A stretch of DNA of 38,009 nucleotides from Pseudomonadota bacterium. Its GTDB lineage: Bacteria; Pseudomonadota; Gammaproteobacteria; Burkholderiales; Burkholderiaceae_E. Below, one piece after another: positions 14,195 to 22,090 of this stretch. The notes under the pieces were generated by a model, which saw only the letters and a program-made list of their open reading frames with translations, was not told where the DNA came from and ran no database searches. The stretch spans positions 1-38,009 of the forward strand of contig JAEWGX010000019.1 of the NCBI GenBank assembly GCA_023388075.1, in the 5' to 3' direction. Position 1 is the first letter of the stretch. The number at the start of each line of letters is the position of its first letter. A program made the translations under genes and the position numbers.

Positions 14195-15262
14195 TTGTCC
14201 CAACTCTCCCCCTCTTCTGCCACGCTGGTCCCTACCGGGATCGCGCCGCTGCCTGTCCTGGGCCTGCTGAAGGTGCATGGGCCGGAGGCCGAGGCCTTCC
14301 TGCAGGCGCAGCTGACCAACGACGTCGCCGGACTCGAGCCATGCCTGGCCAGGCTCGCCGGCTACTGCTCGGTGAAGGGTCGCCTTGCCGCGAGCTTCTG
14401 GATCTGGCGCGACGCCGCCGATCCGCCCGTCTACTGGCTTGCCTGCAGTCGCGATATCGCGGCCGCCGTGGCCAAGCGCCTTGCGATGTTCGTCCTGCGC
14501 GCCAAGGTACGGGTGGAGGACGCGAGCGAGGCCTTCGCCCTGGTCGGACTCGTCGCGGCCGACGCCGATCCGCTTCCCGTGGCCCAGCCTGTGTCGGCCG
14601 CCGAGCCGGTGCTGCGCGTGACGCTGCCGGAGGTCGTGATCGGCGCCGGGCAGGCCGAGGCGCTCGAGCGGGCCGGGTTCGTCCCCGGTGCCCGCGAGCG
14701 GGTTGTTCGAGGCTTGGTGGCGCTGCCCGCCGCGGACCTCGACGACGTGCTCGCCCGGGCCGGCGAGGCCGTGATCCACCAGGACGACTGGCTCCGGTTG
14801 GAGGCCCTCTCCGGTATCCCCAGGATCGATGCCGGCAACCAGGATCTTTTCGTTCCGCAGATGGTGAACTTCGAGCTGGTCCAGGGCGTGAGCTTCCGCA
14901 AGGGCTGCTACCCGGGCCAGGAGGTGGTCGCGCGCACGCAGTACCTGGGCAAGCTCAAGCGCCGCATGTACCTGGCAGTCGGTGAGGGTGCGCTGCCCGC
15001 GTCCGGCACGGACGTGACGACCGACTCCGACGTGTCGACCGAACCGGTCGGGCAGGTCGTGCTCGCTGCGGCGTTGCCCGGCGCGGAACGTTATCTGGTC
15101 CTCTTCGAGGCGCGGATCGACGCGGCCGGCGTGCCCTGGGAGGCTCTGGAGGACGCCGGCGGAGCCGCCGCGTCCCTGCGCATCGGCGACGGCCGGCTCA
15201 CGCGACTGCCGCTGCCCTATCCGGTGCCCGCGCCTGCGCCCGCCAATCGGCCGCAGCGCTGA
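14195..15262 (+). CDS. ygfZ: Folate-binding YgfZ/GcvT-like protein
   Basis: A 355-residue protein of the GcvT-related family that uses tetrahydrofolate and helps build or repair Fe-S clusters in a subset of enzymes. The family signature KGCYPGQEVVARTQYLGKLKRRMY is intact with its Cys. The N-terminal VHGPEAEAFLQAQLTNDV and the middle RLEALSGIPRIDAGNQDLFVPQMVNFE also match. I place the start at TTG 14195, preceded by GGAG with a 6-nt spacer. An in-frame GTG at 14138 would add 19 residues. The Pro/Ala-rich C-terminus (VPAPAPANRPQ) is probably unstructured. It is followed by the NRDE gene after 38 bp. Confidence 0.93.
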   Translation: MSQLSPSSATLVPTGIAPLPVLGLLKVHGPEAEAFLQAQLTNDVAGLEPCLARLAGYCSVKGRLAASFWIWRDAADPPVYWLACSRDIAAAVAKRLAMFVLRAKVRVEDASEAFALVGLVAADADPLPVAQPVSAAEPVLRVTLPEVVIGAGQAEALERAGFVPGARERVVRGLVALPAADLDDVLARAGEAVIHQDDWLRLEALSGIPRIDAGNQDLFVPQMVNFELVQGVSFRKGCYPGQEVVARTQYLGKLKRRMYLAVGEGALPASGTDVTTDSDVSTEPVGQVVLAAALPGAERYLVLFEARIDAAGVPWEALEDAGGAAASLRIGDGRLTRLPLPYPVPAPAPANRPQR

Positions 15263-15300
15263 CGCGGCGACCTGCCGCGCCGCATCGGACCTTTGCTGCC

Positions 15301-16134
15301 GTGTGCCTGATCGCCGTCGCCGTCGACCCACCGGGGCCGTGGTCGTTCGTCCTCGCCGCCAATCGTGACGAGTTCCATGACCGCCACGCTGCCCCGGCAG
15401 CCTGGTGGGCTGCGCCGGACAACGACATCTTCGGCGGGCGGGACCTGCAGGCCGGCGGCTCGTGGCTTGCGCTACGCCGCCTGCCGGGCTCCGGCGGATT
15501 GAGGCTCGCGGCGCTCACCAACCTGCGGCCGGGGCTGATGCCATCGCCTCCGCCCGCGGGCGCCGGCGCGGCGCCGCCGTCGCGCGGCGGCCTGGTGAGC
15601 GCGTTCCTTCGGGCCGACGAGCCGCCCGGGCGTTGGATGTCGCGACTCCAGCCGCCACCGCAGGCGTATGCCGGATTCAACCTGATCGCGGCGGCGATCC
15701 ACGGACGCGCCGGGGCGGCCCGTGTCGACGTGGGATACCTCAACAATCTGCCGGACGGCGCGTGGCACCCCCTTGGCCGCGGCAGCCACGCGCTCTCGAA
15801 TGCGACCCTCGGGGTGTCCTGGCCCAAGACCGACCGGTTGCTGGCGGGGCTGGACACCGCACTGGCGGCCGCGGGTGGCGATGCCGGCCGCCTGGCCGAG
15901 CGCCTGCTGCAGGCGCTCTCGGATCGTACACCCGCTCCCGACTCCGAGCTGCCGTCCACCGGCCTGGATCCGGCGCGGGAACGGCTGCTGTCGGCACCCT
16001 TCATCGTGGACGAGCACTACGGCACGCGCGCGAGCACCGTCGTCGTGGTGGCGCGCGGCGGCGGCGTGCTCTTCGTCGAGCGCAGCTTCGGCCCGCGCGG
16101 CCGGCCGCTCGGCACGGTGGCCGAGAACCTCTGA
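15301..16134 (+). CDS. NRDE (TANGO2-type) family protein
   Basis: A 277-residue member of the NRDE/TANGO2 family, related to N-terminal nucleophile hydrolases. It starts at GTG with the family's MCLI N-terminus, whose Cys2 would be the nucleophile if one is used, and shows the naming motif LAANRDEFHDR, then FGGRDLQAGGSWLAL, LAALTNLRP and GYLNNLP. Animal TANGO2 is tied to lipid and haem handling; the bacterial role is unknown. It probably shares the ygfZ transcript. Arg/Ala/Pro-rich stretches (about 80-100) are loop expansions common in GC-rich genomes. Confidence 0.88.
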   Translation: MCLIAVAVDPPGPWSFVLAANRDEFHDRHAAPAAWWAAPDNDIFGGRDLQAGGSWLALRRLPGSGGLRLAALTNLRPGLMPSPPPAGAGAAPPSRGGLVSAFLRADEPPGRWMSRLQPPPQAYAGFNLIAAAIHGRAGAARVDVGYLNNLPDGAWHPLGRGSHALSNATLGVSWPKTDRLLAGLDTALAAAGGDAGRLAERLLQALSDRTPAPDSELPSTGLDPARERLLSAPFIVDEHYGTRASTVVVVARGGGVLFVERSFGPRGRPLGTVAENL

Positions 16135-16158
16135 CCGGTCCTACCGCCCCGGGGGTCG

Positions 16159-16584
16159 TCAGAGCGGCGGGATCTTCTCGAAACCGTGGATGCGCCTGCG
16201 CAGGTCGTCCGGTATCGGCAGCGACTTCCCGTCCCGGGCGTACACGTAGATGCTCTGGCCGCTGATCAGGTGCTCTTCGCCGCGATGGATCTCGAAATCC
16301 ATCGTCATGCTCGAGCGACCCAGTCGCGCGCAGCGCACCGCCACGACGAGCTCGTCGTCGAAGCGTGCCGGCCGGTGGAATTCCACCGTCGCCTTCACCA
16401 CGAAGAGATGCTCGAATGCTTCGTCCAGCCATTCCTGCCGGCCCTGAGCCAGCAGGCGCCAGTACTCGGTGATCCCGATGTCGAAGTACGCGAGGTAGTG
16501 GGCGTTGAACACCACGCCCTGCATGTCGGCCTCGGCCCAGCGCACGCGCAGGGGGTGGACCATCGAGAACTGATCGATCGACAC
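16159..16584 (-). CDS. YbgC/4-hydroxybenzoyl-CoA-type thioesterase
   Basis: A 141-residue hotdog thioesterase. The catalytic Asp lies in RVRWAEADMQGVVFNAHYLAYFDIG, the standard YbgC/FadM signature; VEFHRPARFDDELVV and RGEEHLISGQSIYVYA follow. I set the start at GTG 16584 because AGGAGG lies 6 nt upstream; a GTG at 16605 would place that ribosome-binding site inside the gene. It converges with the NRDE gene (24-bp gap) and lies upstream of nothing on its own strand, so it is a short independent unit just past the end of the catabolic block and may still serve it. Confidence 0.9.
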   Translation of the reverse strand: MSIDQFSMVHPLRVRWAEADMQGVVFNAHYLAYFDIGITEYWRLLAQGRQEWLDEAFEHLFVVKATVEFHRPARFDDELVVAVRCARLGRSSMTMDFEIHRGEEHLISGQSIYVYARDGKSLPIPDDLRRRIHGFEKIPPL

Positions 16585-16647
16585 TTCCTTCCTCCTTGCC
16601 GTCACGGCATCCCGGTTCCTCGCGCGCCGTCCTCGCGCATGGCTTTC

Positions 16648-17604
16648 TCAGGCGGCCGCGAGATAGCGCCGCAGCGCATCGGCCGCCTCGTGGTGGGCGA
16701 CGCGCGCCATGCGCACCAGGCCGCCGAACAGGAGGAACGAGTGGATCATGCCCGGGTAGACCCGGGACTCCACCGCGACCCCGGCCGCCGAGAGCCGTTC
16801 GGCATACGCCTTGCCTTCGTCCACCAGCGGATCATATTCGGCGAGTGCGATCCAGGCCGGCGCCACGCCGGCGACGTCCGGGTGCACGAGCGGGGCGAAG
16901 CGCCAGTCGAACCGATCCTCGGGCTTGCGCAGGTAGTGCGAGAAGAACCACTGGATCAGCTCGGCATCGAGCAGGTAGCCCTTGGCGAACGCCTGGTGCG
17001 AGCCGGTGTCCTGCTCGGCACCGAGCCCGGGGTAGAACAGGATCTGGAGCGCGAGCGGCCAGCCGCGGTCGCGGGCGTGCAACGCGCAGGCCGCTGCCAG
17101 CGTGCCGCCGGCGCTGTCGCCACCTACCGCGATGCGGCCGGGGTCGATGCCGAGCGAAGGCGCCTCGCGCATCAGCCAGGCGAGCGCGTCGAATGCGTCG
17201 TCGACTGCTGCCGGAAAGCGATGCGTCGGCGCGCGGCGATAGTCCACCGAGAGCACGAAGCAGCCCGACAGCGCCGCGAGCCGCCGGCACAGGCGATCGT
17301 GGGTCTGCACCGACCCGATCATGAAGCCGCCGCCGTGGAAGTAGAGGAGCGCCGGTCGCAACTCCGCCCAGGACGGCTCGGTCGCGCAGTAGCGGCGTAC
17401 CGGGAGCGGCACCCCGCCCCTGTTCGCGATGCCATCCTCCACGACCAGGTCGTCGACCAGCGCGAGCGGCTCCGGCGCCACGTCCAGGATCGGCGCCGTG
17501 CGTTCGTAGAGAGCGCGAGCCGCCTCGGGACCGATCGCCTGGTAGGAGGGCGCGCGCGAACGGCTGGCCGCGAGCAGTACCTTGGCGACGTCCGGATCGA
17601 TCAA
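16648..17604 (-). CDS. HSL-family alpha/beta-hydrolase (esterase)
   Basis: A 318-residue carboxylesterase of the hormone-sensitive-lipase group. The oxyanion-hole motif HGGGFMIGS, the nucleophile elbow GDSAGG, the acid Asp in EYDPLVDEG and the His in GMIHSFLLF form a complete active site. It would hydrolyse short-chain esters or lactone-like intermediates in the cytoplasm. The TTG at 17604 overlaps the upstream SDR stop as TTGA, so it is the last, translationally coupled gene of the long minus-strand block. A start on TTG is unusual but the overlap and the homology both support it. Confidence 0.9.
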   Translation of the reverse strand: MIDPDVAKVLLAASRSRAPSYQAIGPEAARALYERTAPILDVAPEPLALVDDLVVEDGIANRGGVPLPVRRYCATEPSWAELRPALLYFHGGGFMIGSVQTHDRLCRRLAALSGCFVLSVDYRRAPTHRFPAAVDDAFDALAWLMREAPSLGIDPGRIAVGGDSAGGTLAAACALHARDRGWPLALQILFYPGLGAEQDTGSHQAFAKGYLLDAELIQWFFSHYLRKPEDRFDWRFAPLVHPDVAGVAPAWIALAEYDPLVDEGKAYAERLSAAGVAVESRVYPGMIHSFLLFGGLVRMARVAHHEAADALRRYLAAA

Positions 17605-18455
17605 GCGGGTCGGTAGGTGTAGGGGTCGCTCGGGTTGCGACGCAGTGCGATGTCTTCGTGGCGCAAGGCGATCGAGCCGAGGATCTTGGGGTGCGTGACG
17701 ATGTAGAAGGTGTCGTTGCGGATCGCCTCGAAGGTGATCTTCGCCACTTCGGCCGCCCCGAGCCGGCCGGCACCGACTGCCTTCGCCACCGATTCGCGCG
17801 CCGCCAGCTGCGACGGCGTCTCCGCTTCCTCGGCCATGGTCGCCGGCCGGTTCCGCTCGGAGCGGTGAATGCCCGTGGGCACGAAGGCCGGACACAGCAC
17901 GGAGCAGCCGATCGCGGCGCCGACGTGTCGCAGGTCGTGATAGAGCGTCTCCGATATCGCGACCACCGCGTGCTTGCTCGCGCTGTAGATGCCCATGAGC
18001 GGCGGCGCCAGCAGTCCGGCCACCGAGGCGGTGTTCACCACGTGGCCCGCTCCCGGCCGCGCCAGCATGTCGGGGACGAACGCGCGGATGCCGTGGACCA
18101 CGCCCCAGAGATTGACGCCCAGCACCCACTGCCAGTCGCGTTCGGTGTTCTCCCAGATCAGGCCGCCGCTGCCGACCCCGGCGTTGTTGAAGAGCAGATC
18201 GGTACGGCCGAAGGCTTCGCGCGCACGGCGTGCGAGACGCTCGACATCGCTGCCGACCGAGACGTCGATCCGCTCGGCGACGACATCGGCGCCGGCACCG
18301 CGCATCTCGGCGGCGGTTTCCTCCAGCGCGTCCGCCTGGATGTCGGCCAGCACCAGCCGCATGCCGAGCCGCTGGGCGAACCGCGAGAACTCGCGCCCGA
18401 AGCCACTGCCCGCGCCGGTGATGACAGCGACCTTGCCGCCGAAGTCGTCGAGCAT
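17601..18455 (-). CDS. Short-chain dehydrogenase/reductase (SDR 1)
   Basis: A 284-residue classical SDR. Cofactor motif TGAGSGFG (13-20), D39 after the second strand (LADIQ), which hints at NAD(H), NNAG at 90-93, S144, and YSASK with Y157/K161. The C-terminal 60 residues (KITFEAIRNDTFYIVTHPKI) resemble SDRs that act on bulky or lipid-like alcohols. AGGAGG lies 9 nt before the ATG and next to the stop of the preceding reductase gene, 4 bp away. The downstream esterase overlaps its stop. The substrate is unknown; context suggests a hydroxy or keto group on the compound handled by this operon. Confidence 0.92.
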   Translation of the reverse strand: MLDDFGGKVAVITGAGSGFGREFSRFAQRLGMRLVLADIQADALEETAAEMRGAGADVVAERIDVSVGSDVERLARRAREAFGRTDLLFNNAGVGSGGLIWENTERDWQWVLGVNLWGVVHGIRAFVPDMLARPGAGHVVNTASVAGLLAPPLMGIYSASKHAVVAISETLYHDLRHVGAAIGCSVLCPAFVPTGIHRSERNRPATMAEEAETPSQLAARESVAKAVGAGRLGAAEVAKITFEAIRNDTFYIVTHPKILGSIALRHEDIALRRNPSDPYTYRPA

Positions 18456-18459
18456 GGTG

Positions 18460-19494
18460 TCACCCCTCCTGGGCGGTCGCCGTCTTCTCCGGCGCCAGGC
18501 GAACGAGCTGCTTGCCGACGTTGCCGCCCTTGAGCAGGCCGATGAATGCCTCCGGGGCGCGCTCGAGGCCCTCCGCGATGGTTTCGCGGTACTTGAGGCT
18601 GCCGTTGCCGACGCGATCGGCGAGCTCGCCCAGGGCCTGCGGCCAGATGTCCAGGTGATCGCTGATGATGAACCCCTGCAGCCGCAGGCGATTGACCAGG
18701 ATCGAGCGCACCCGCCGCATCGGGATGTCCTGTCCGTCGTAGCCGGCGATGAGGCCGCACACCGCCACCCGCCCGAAGGTGTTCATCCGCGCGAGCAGCG
18801 CATCGAGCACCTGGCCGCCGACATTCTCGAAGACAAGGTCGATGCCGTCGGGCGTGGCCGCCGCGATCGCCTGCTCCAGGTCGCCCGCCTTGTGGTCGAT
18901 GCAGGCATCGAAGCCGAACTCGTCGACCACCAGCGCGCACTTCTGCGGTCCGCCCGCGATGCCCACCACGCGGCAGCCCGCAGCCTTCGCAAGCTGGCCC
19001 ACGACCGATCCCACCGCGCCGCTCGCGGCGCTCACGCACAAGGTCTGTCCCGGCTTGGGTTCCAGGATCCGGTTCAATCCGTACCAGGCCGTGACGCCCG
19101 GCATCCCGATCACGCCCAGGTAGGCGCTGAGCGGCGCCTTGCCCGCCGCGATCCGTGTCACGCCCCGGCCATCGGTCCTGGCGAAGAGCTGCCAGCCGAG
19201 TGGCCCCTGCACCCGGTCACCCGCCTTGAAGCCCGGGTGGCGAGAGGCCACCACCTCTCCCACCGTGCCGCCTTCCATGAGCTGCCCCACCTCGACCGGC
19301 TTCGCGTAGGAGCGACCCTCGTCCATCCGGCCGCGCATGTACGGGTCCAGCGAGAGATAGAGGTTTCGTACCAGGAGCTCGCCGTCGGCGATCTCGCCGA
19401 CCGGCGCCTCCTCGATGCGGAAATCCTCCGGTGTGACGCCGCCGCGCGGGCGGCGCGCGAGGACGATGCGGCGGTTCATCAGGTCGTTCGTCAT
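18460..19494 (-). CDS. CurA-like NADP-dependent medium-chain reductase
   Basis: A 344-residue zinc-free medium-chain reductase of the leukotriene B4 dehydrogenase / curcumin reductase type, which reduces C=C bonds next to a carbonyl. Features: N-terminal NRRIVLARRPRG, the YLSLDPYMRGRM motif, GVIGMPGVTAWYGL and the nucleotide-binding loop SAASGAVGSVVGQLAK. No zinc-ligand cysteines are present. The ATG at 19494 overlaps the thioesterase stop as ATGA, with GGAG 6 nt upstream. In this operon it could supply or replace a double-bond step, as no acyl-CoA dehydrogenase is encoded (inference). Confidence 0.93.
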   Translation of the reverse strand: MTNDLMNRRIVLARRPRGGVTPEDFRIEEAPVGEIADGELLVRNLYLSLDPYMRGRMDEGRSYAKPVEVGQLMEGGTVGEVVASRHPGFKAGDRVQGPLGWQLFARTDGRGVTRIAAGKAPLSAYLGVIGMPGVTAWYGLNRILEPKPGQTLCVSAASGAVGSVVGQLAKAAGCRVVGIAGGPQKCALVVDEFGFDACIDHKAGDLEQAIAAATPDGIDLVFENVGGQVLDALLARMNTFGRVAVCGLIAGYDGQDIPMRRVRSILVNRLRLQGFIISDHLDIWPQALGELADRVGNGSLKYRETIAEGLERAPEAFIGLLKGGNVGKQLVRLAPEKTATAQEG

Positions 19495-19985
19495 TGCTTG
19501 CTCCAGAACTTGAAGGTGCCGGAGGCGCGCGCGATCAGGGCGCCGCCGGCATCGGCGATCTCGGCTTCGCAGAAGCTGAGGCTTCGGCCGGGTTGCAGGC
19601 AGCGCCCGGTGACCGTGAGTCGTCCCCGGGCCGGCCGCAGGAAGCTGGTCTTCATCTCCACCGTCAGGCTGCCCTCGGTCGGCGGCGCGGCCGCTTCTGC
19701 GGCTGCCGCCGGCTTCGCGGGTGCAGAAGGCGTTCCCGCCTCGGCGGACCCCGCTCCAGCCGGTCGCACGGCCGACCGGCTTGCCATCGACATCGCGAAG
19801 TCGAGCAGGGCCATCAGCACGCCACCGTGGACCACGCCCCAGGAGTTCCGGTGCTCCGGCTTCGGCGTCATGGCGGCGACCGACCTGCCGTCGGCCATTT
19901 CGAGCAACTCGACGCCGAGCGACTCGATGTACGGGATGGGGGCCGGAAAGGGGATGCGCTCGCTGGCCTGGTGCGGATCGGTCAT
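19491..19985 (-). CDS. PaaI-type thioesterase with an Ala/Pro-rich insert
   Basis: A 164-residue hotdog thioesterase. The active-site segment HRNSWGVVHGGVLMALLDFAMSMASRS carries the HGG loop and helix Asp; the later strands (LTVEMKTSFLRPARGRLTV and the ending ASGTFKFW) are normal. Between the catalytic helix and the next strand is an insert of about 28 residues, almost only Ala, Pro, Gly, Glu and Ser (AGTPSAPAKPAAAAEAAAPP), which family members usually lack. It should form a flexible loop near the active site or be a harmless GC-driven expansion. Its stop overlaps the downstream reductase start. Confidence 0.88.
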   Translation of the reverse strand: MTDPHQASERIPFPAPIPYIESLGVELLEMADGRSVAAMTPKPEHRNSWGVVHGGVLMALLDFAMSMASRSAVRPAGAGSAEAGTPSAPAKPAAAAEAAAPPTEGSLTVEMKTSFLRPARGRLTVTGRCLQPGRSLSFCEAEIADAGGALIARASGTFKFWSKQ

Positions 19986-20005
19986 GTTCCGTAGGGAGGG
20001 TGACT

Positions 20006-20021
20006 CGGGGCCGTGGCCCCG
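20006..20021. other. Intercistronic hairpin upstream of the thioesterase gene
   Basis: CGGGGCC-GT-GGCCCCG gives a 7-bp all-GC stem in the 66-bp gap between SDR 2 and the thioesterase gene. No T-run follows on the minus strand, so it more likely affects mRNA processing or stability than termination. Confidence 0.4.
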
Positions 20022-20051
20022 AAAGGAGGTGTGGCGCCCGCGACGGCCTCG

Positions 20052-20837
20052 TCAGGAGGCCGTCGCGCCGCCGTCGACCGCGAGGATCTGCCCGGTGATG
20101 TGCTTGCCGGCGGCGGAGCAGAAGAGCAACGCCGCCCCCTTCAGGTCCTCGTCGTCGCCGAGGCGATGCAACGGGGTGCGTGCCATCACCGTCTCGGAGA
20201 TGTCGTCGAGCGTGGCGGCGGTCATCCTGGACGGGAAGAACCCGGGCGCGAGCGCGTTCACCGTGATGCCATGGCGGCCCCATTCGCAGGCGAGCGCGCG
20301 GGTGAAGTTGACCAGCCCGCCCTTGGTCGTGTTGTAGCCGATCGTCTCCTGCAGCCCGGGGGGGTTGCCGCGCAAGCCGGCGACGGACGCGACGGTGAGG
20401 ATGCGGCCGTACTTGCGCGGAATCATGGCGCGCTTGCCGATCGCCTGCGTGAGCAGGAAGACGCCCGTGAGGTTGAGGTTGACCACCTTGAGCCAACCTT
20501 CCAGCGGATGGTCCTCCGCGGGTGCGCCCCAGGTGGCGCCGGCGTTGTTCACCAGGATGTCCACCTGCCCGAGCCGGGCGAGGGCCGCGTCGGCGAAGCC
20601 GAGGACCTGCTCCGGTTTGCCCAGGTCCGCCGGGATGCCGTGCGCGGTGACGCCGAGCCCGGCGAGGTGCCGTACCGCCTGATCGAGCTCGTCTGCCTTG
20701 CGCGCGGCAAGCACCAGCTCCGCGCCCATCGACCCGAGCGCCTCGGCGATCTGCAGGCCGAGGCCGCGGGAGCCGCCGGTGACGATCGCCTTCCGTCCGG
20801 CCAGGTCGAACAGCTTCAGGACGCCGGGGCTGCTCAT
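20052..20837 (-). CDS. Short-chain dehydrogenase/reductase (SDR 2)
   Basis: A 261-residue classical SDR of the FabG/gluconate-dehydrogenase-like type. Cofactor motif TGGSRGLG (20-27), R46 after strand 2 (LAARK), which favours NADP(H), NNAG 97-100, S151, Y168 and K172 (YNTTK), and the C-terminal ITGQILAVDGG. It probably oxidises or reduces a hydroxy/keto group of a CoA-bound intermediate. The ATG at 20837 overlaps the thiolase stop as ATGA; no separate ribosome-binding site is visible, so its translation should depend on the thiolase gene. Confidence 0.93.
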   Translation of the reverse strand: MSSPGVLKLFDLAGRKAIVTGGSRGLGLQIAEALGSMGAELVLAARKADELDQAVRHLAGLGVTAHGIPADLGKPEQVLGFADAALARLGQVDILVNNAGATWGAPAEDHPLEGWLKVVNLNLTGVFLLTQAIGKRAMIPRKYGRILTVASVAGLRGNPPGLQETIGYNTTKGGLVNFTRALACEWGRHGITVNALAPGFFPSRMTAATLDDISETVMARTPLHRLGDDEDLKGAALLFCSAAGKHITGQILAVDGGATAS

Positions 20838-22012
20838 GTGATCTCGAACAGCCCGGCCGCGCCCATGCCGCCCCCGATGCACATGGTCACCACCGCGTGC
20901 CTGGCCTTGCGGCGGCGTCCTTCGATGAGGGCGTGGCCGGTCAACCGCTGTCCGCTCATGCCATACGGGTGTCCGACGGCGATGGCGCCGCCGTTCACGT
21001 TGAGCCGCTCGTCGGGAATCCCGAGCTGGTCGCGGCAGTAGAGCACCTGCACGGCGAAGGCCTCGTTGAGCTCCCAGAGATCGATGTCGTCGATGCGCTT
21101 GCCGGTGCGTTCCAGCAGCTTGGGCACGGCGAACACAGGCCCGATTCCCATCTCGTCCGGTTCGCATCCGGCCACCGCGAAGCCTCGGAAGTAGCCGAGC
21201 GGCTGCAGCCCGCGCTTCTCGGCGAGCTTCGCCTCCATCACCACGCAGGCACCGGCGCCGTCCGAGAACTGGCTCGCGTTGCCGGCGGCGATCACGCCAC
21301 CGGGGATGGCTGGCCGGATGGCGGAGACGCCCTCGAGCGTGGTATCCGGGCGCCGCCCTTCGTCGTCGTCCAGCGTGACCTCGCGCAGGGAGAGCTGGCC
21401 GCTCGCCTTGTCGGCAACGCCCATCGTGACGGTGATCGGGACGATCTCGTCACGGAAGCGCCCTTCCTTCGCCGCGGCGACCGCGCGCTGCTGGCTTCGG
21501 GCGCCGTACTCGTCCATCCGGGCGCGGTCGATGCGGTAGCGCTTGGCCACCATCTCCGCTGTCTGGAGCATCGGCCAGTAGATCTCCGGCTTCGACTCCT
21601 TCAGGTGCTTGTCCATCAGCATGTGCGTGTTCATCTCGTTCTGCACGCAAGAGATGGACTCCAGCCCCCCGGCGACGAAGACATCGCCCTCGCCCGCCAT
21701 GATGCGCTGAGCCGCCAGCGCGATGGTCTGCAGCCCTGAAGAGCAGAACCGGTTCACCGTCATGCCGCTCACGCTGACCGGGCAGCCCGCGGCGAGGGCT
21801 ACCTGCCGGGCGATGTTGCTGCCGGTTGCCCCCTCCGGATTGGCGCACCCCATCAGCACGTCCTCCACCTCGCCCGGCTCGAGCCCCGCCCGCTCGATCG
21901 CGGCACGCACCACGTGGCCACCCATGGTGGCGCCATGCGTGAGGTTGAGGGCGCCGCGCCAGCTCTTGGCGAGCCCGGTACGCGCCGTGGAGACGATGAC
22001 CGCTTCACGCAT
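20834..22012 (-). CDS. Acetyl-CoA C-acyltransferase (thiolase)
   Basis: A 392-residue thiolase that cleaves 3-ketoacyl-CoA with CoA, the last beta-oxidation step. All catalytic elements are visible: C90 in NRFCSSG, the NEAF motif (LWELNEAFAV), H348 in GHPYGMSG and C378 in MCIGGGMG. The ATG at 22012 has CAGGAG 6 nt upstream and starts the family's N-terminus (MREAVIVSTARTG). It lies 78 bp after the fadB-like gene; together they would form the oxidation complex. Degradative rather than biosynthetic use is inferred from the neighbours. Confidence 0.96.
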   Translation of the reverse strand: MREAVIVSTARTGLAKSWRGALNLTHGATMGGHVVRAAIERAGLEPGEVEDVLMGCANPEGATGSNIARQVALAAGCPVSVSGMTVNRFCSSGLQTIALAAQRIMAGEGDVFVAGGLESISCVQNEMNTHMLMDKHLKESKPEIYWPMLQTAEMVAKRYRIDRARMDEYGARSQQRAVAAAKEGRFRDEIVPITVTMGVADKASGQLSLREVTLDDDEGRRPDTTLEGVSAIRPAIPGGVIAAGNASQFSDGAGACVVMEAKLAEKRGLQPLGYFRGFAVAGCEPDEMGIGPVFAVPKLLERTGKRIDDIDLWELNEAFAVQVLYCRDQLGIPDERLNVNGGAIAVGHPYGMSGQRLTGHALIEGRRRKARHAVVTMCIGGGMGAAGLFEIT

Positions 22013-22090
22013 GTTGAACTCCTGATCCTTCGAAGATTGCCAACACCTCGTCACTTCCAAACCCGGCCGGCGCCGATCGCATGAAGCTCG

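Noticed and set aside
15301..16134. NRDE gene as the EgtC amidohydrolase of ergothioneine synthesis
   Set aside because: EgtC is also an N-terminal-nucleophile enzyme, but this protein has the NRDE signature and lies in the ygfZ unit, 9 kb from egtB.
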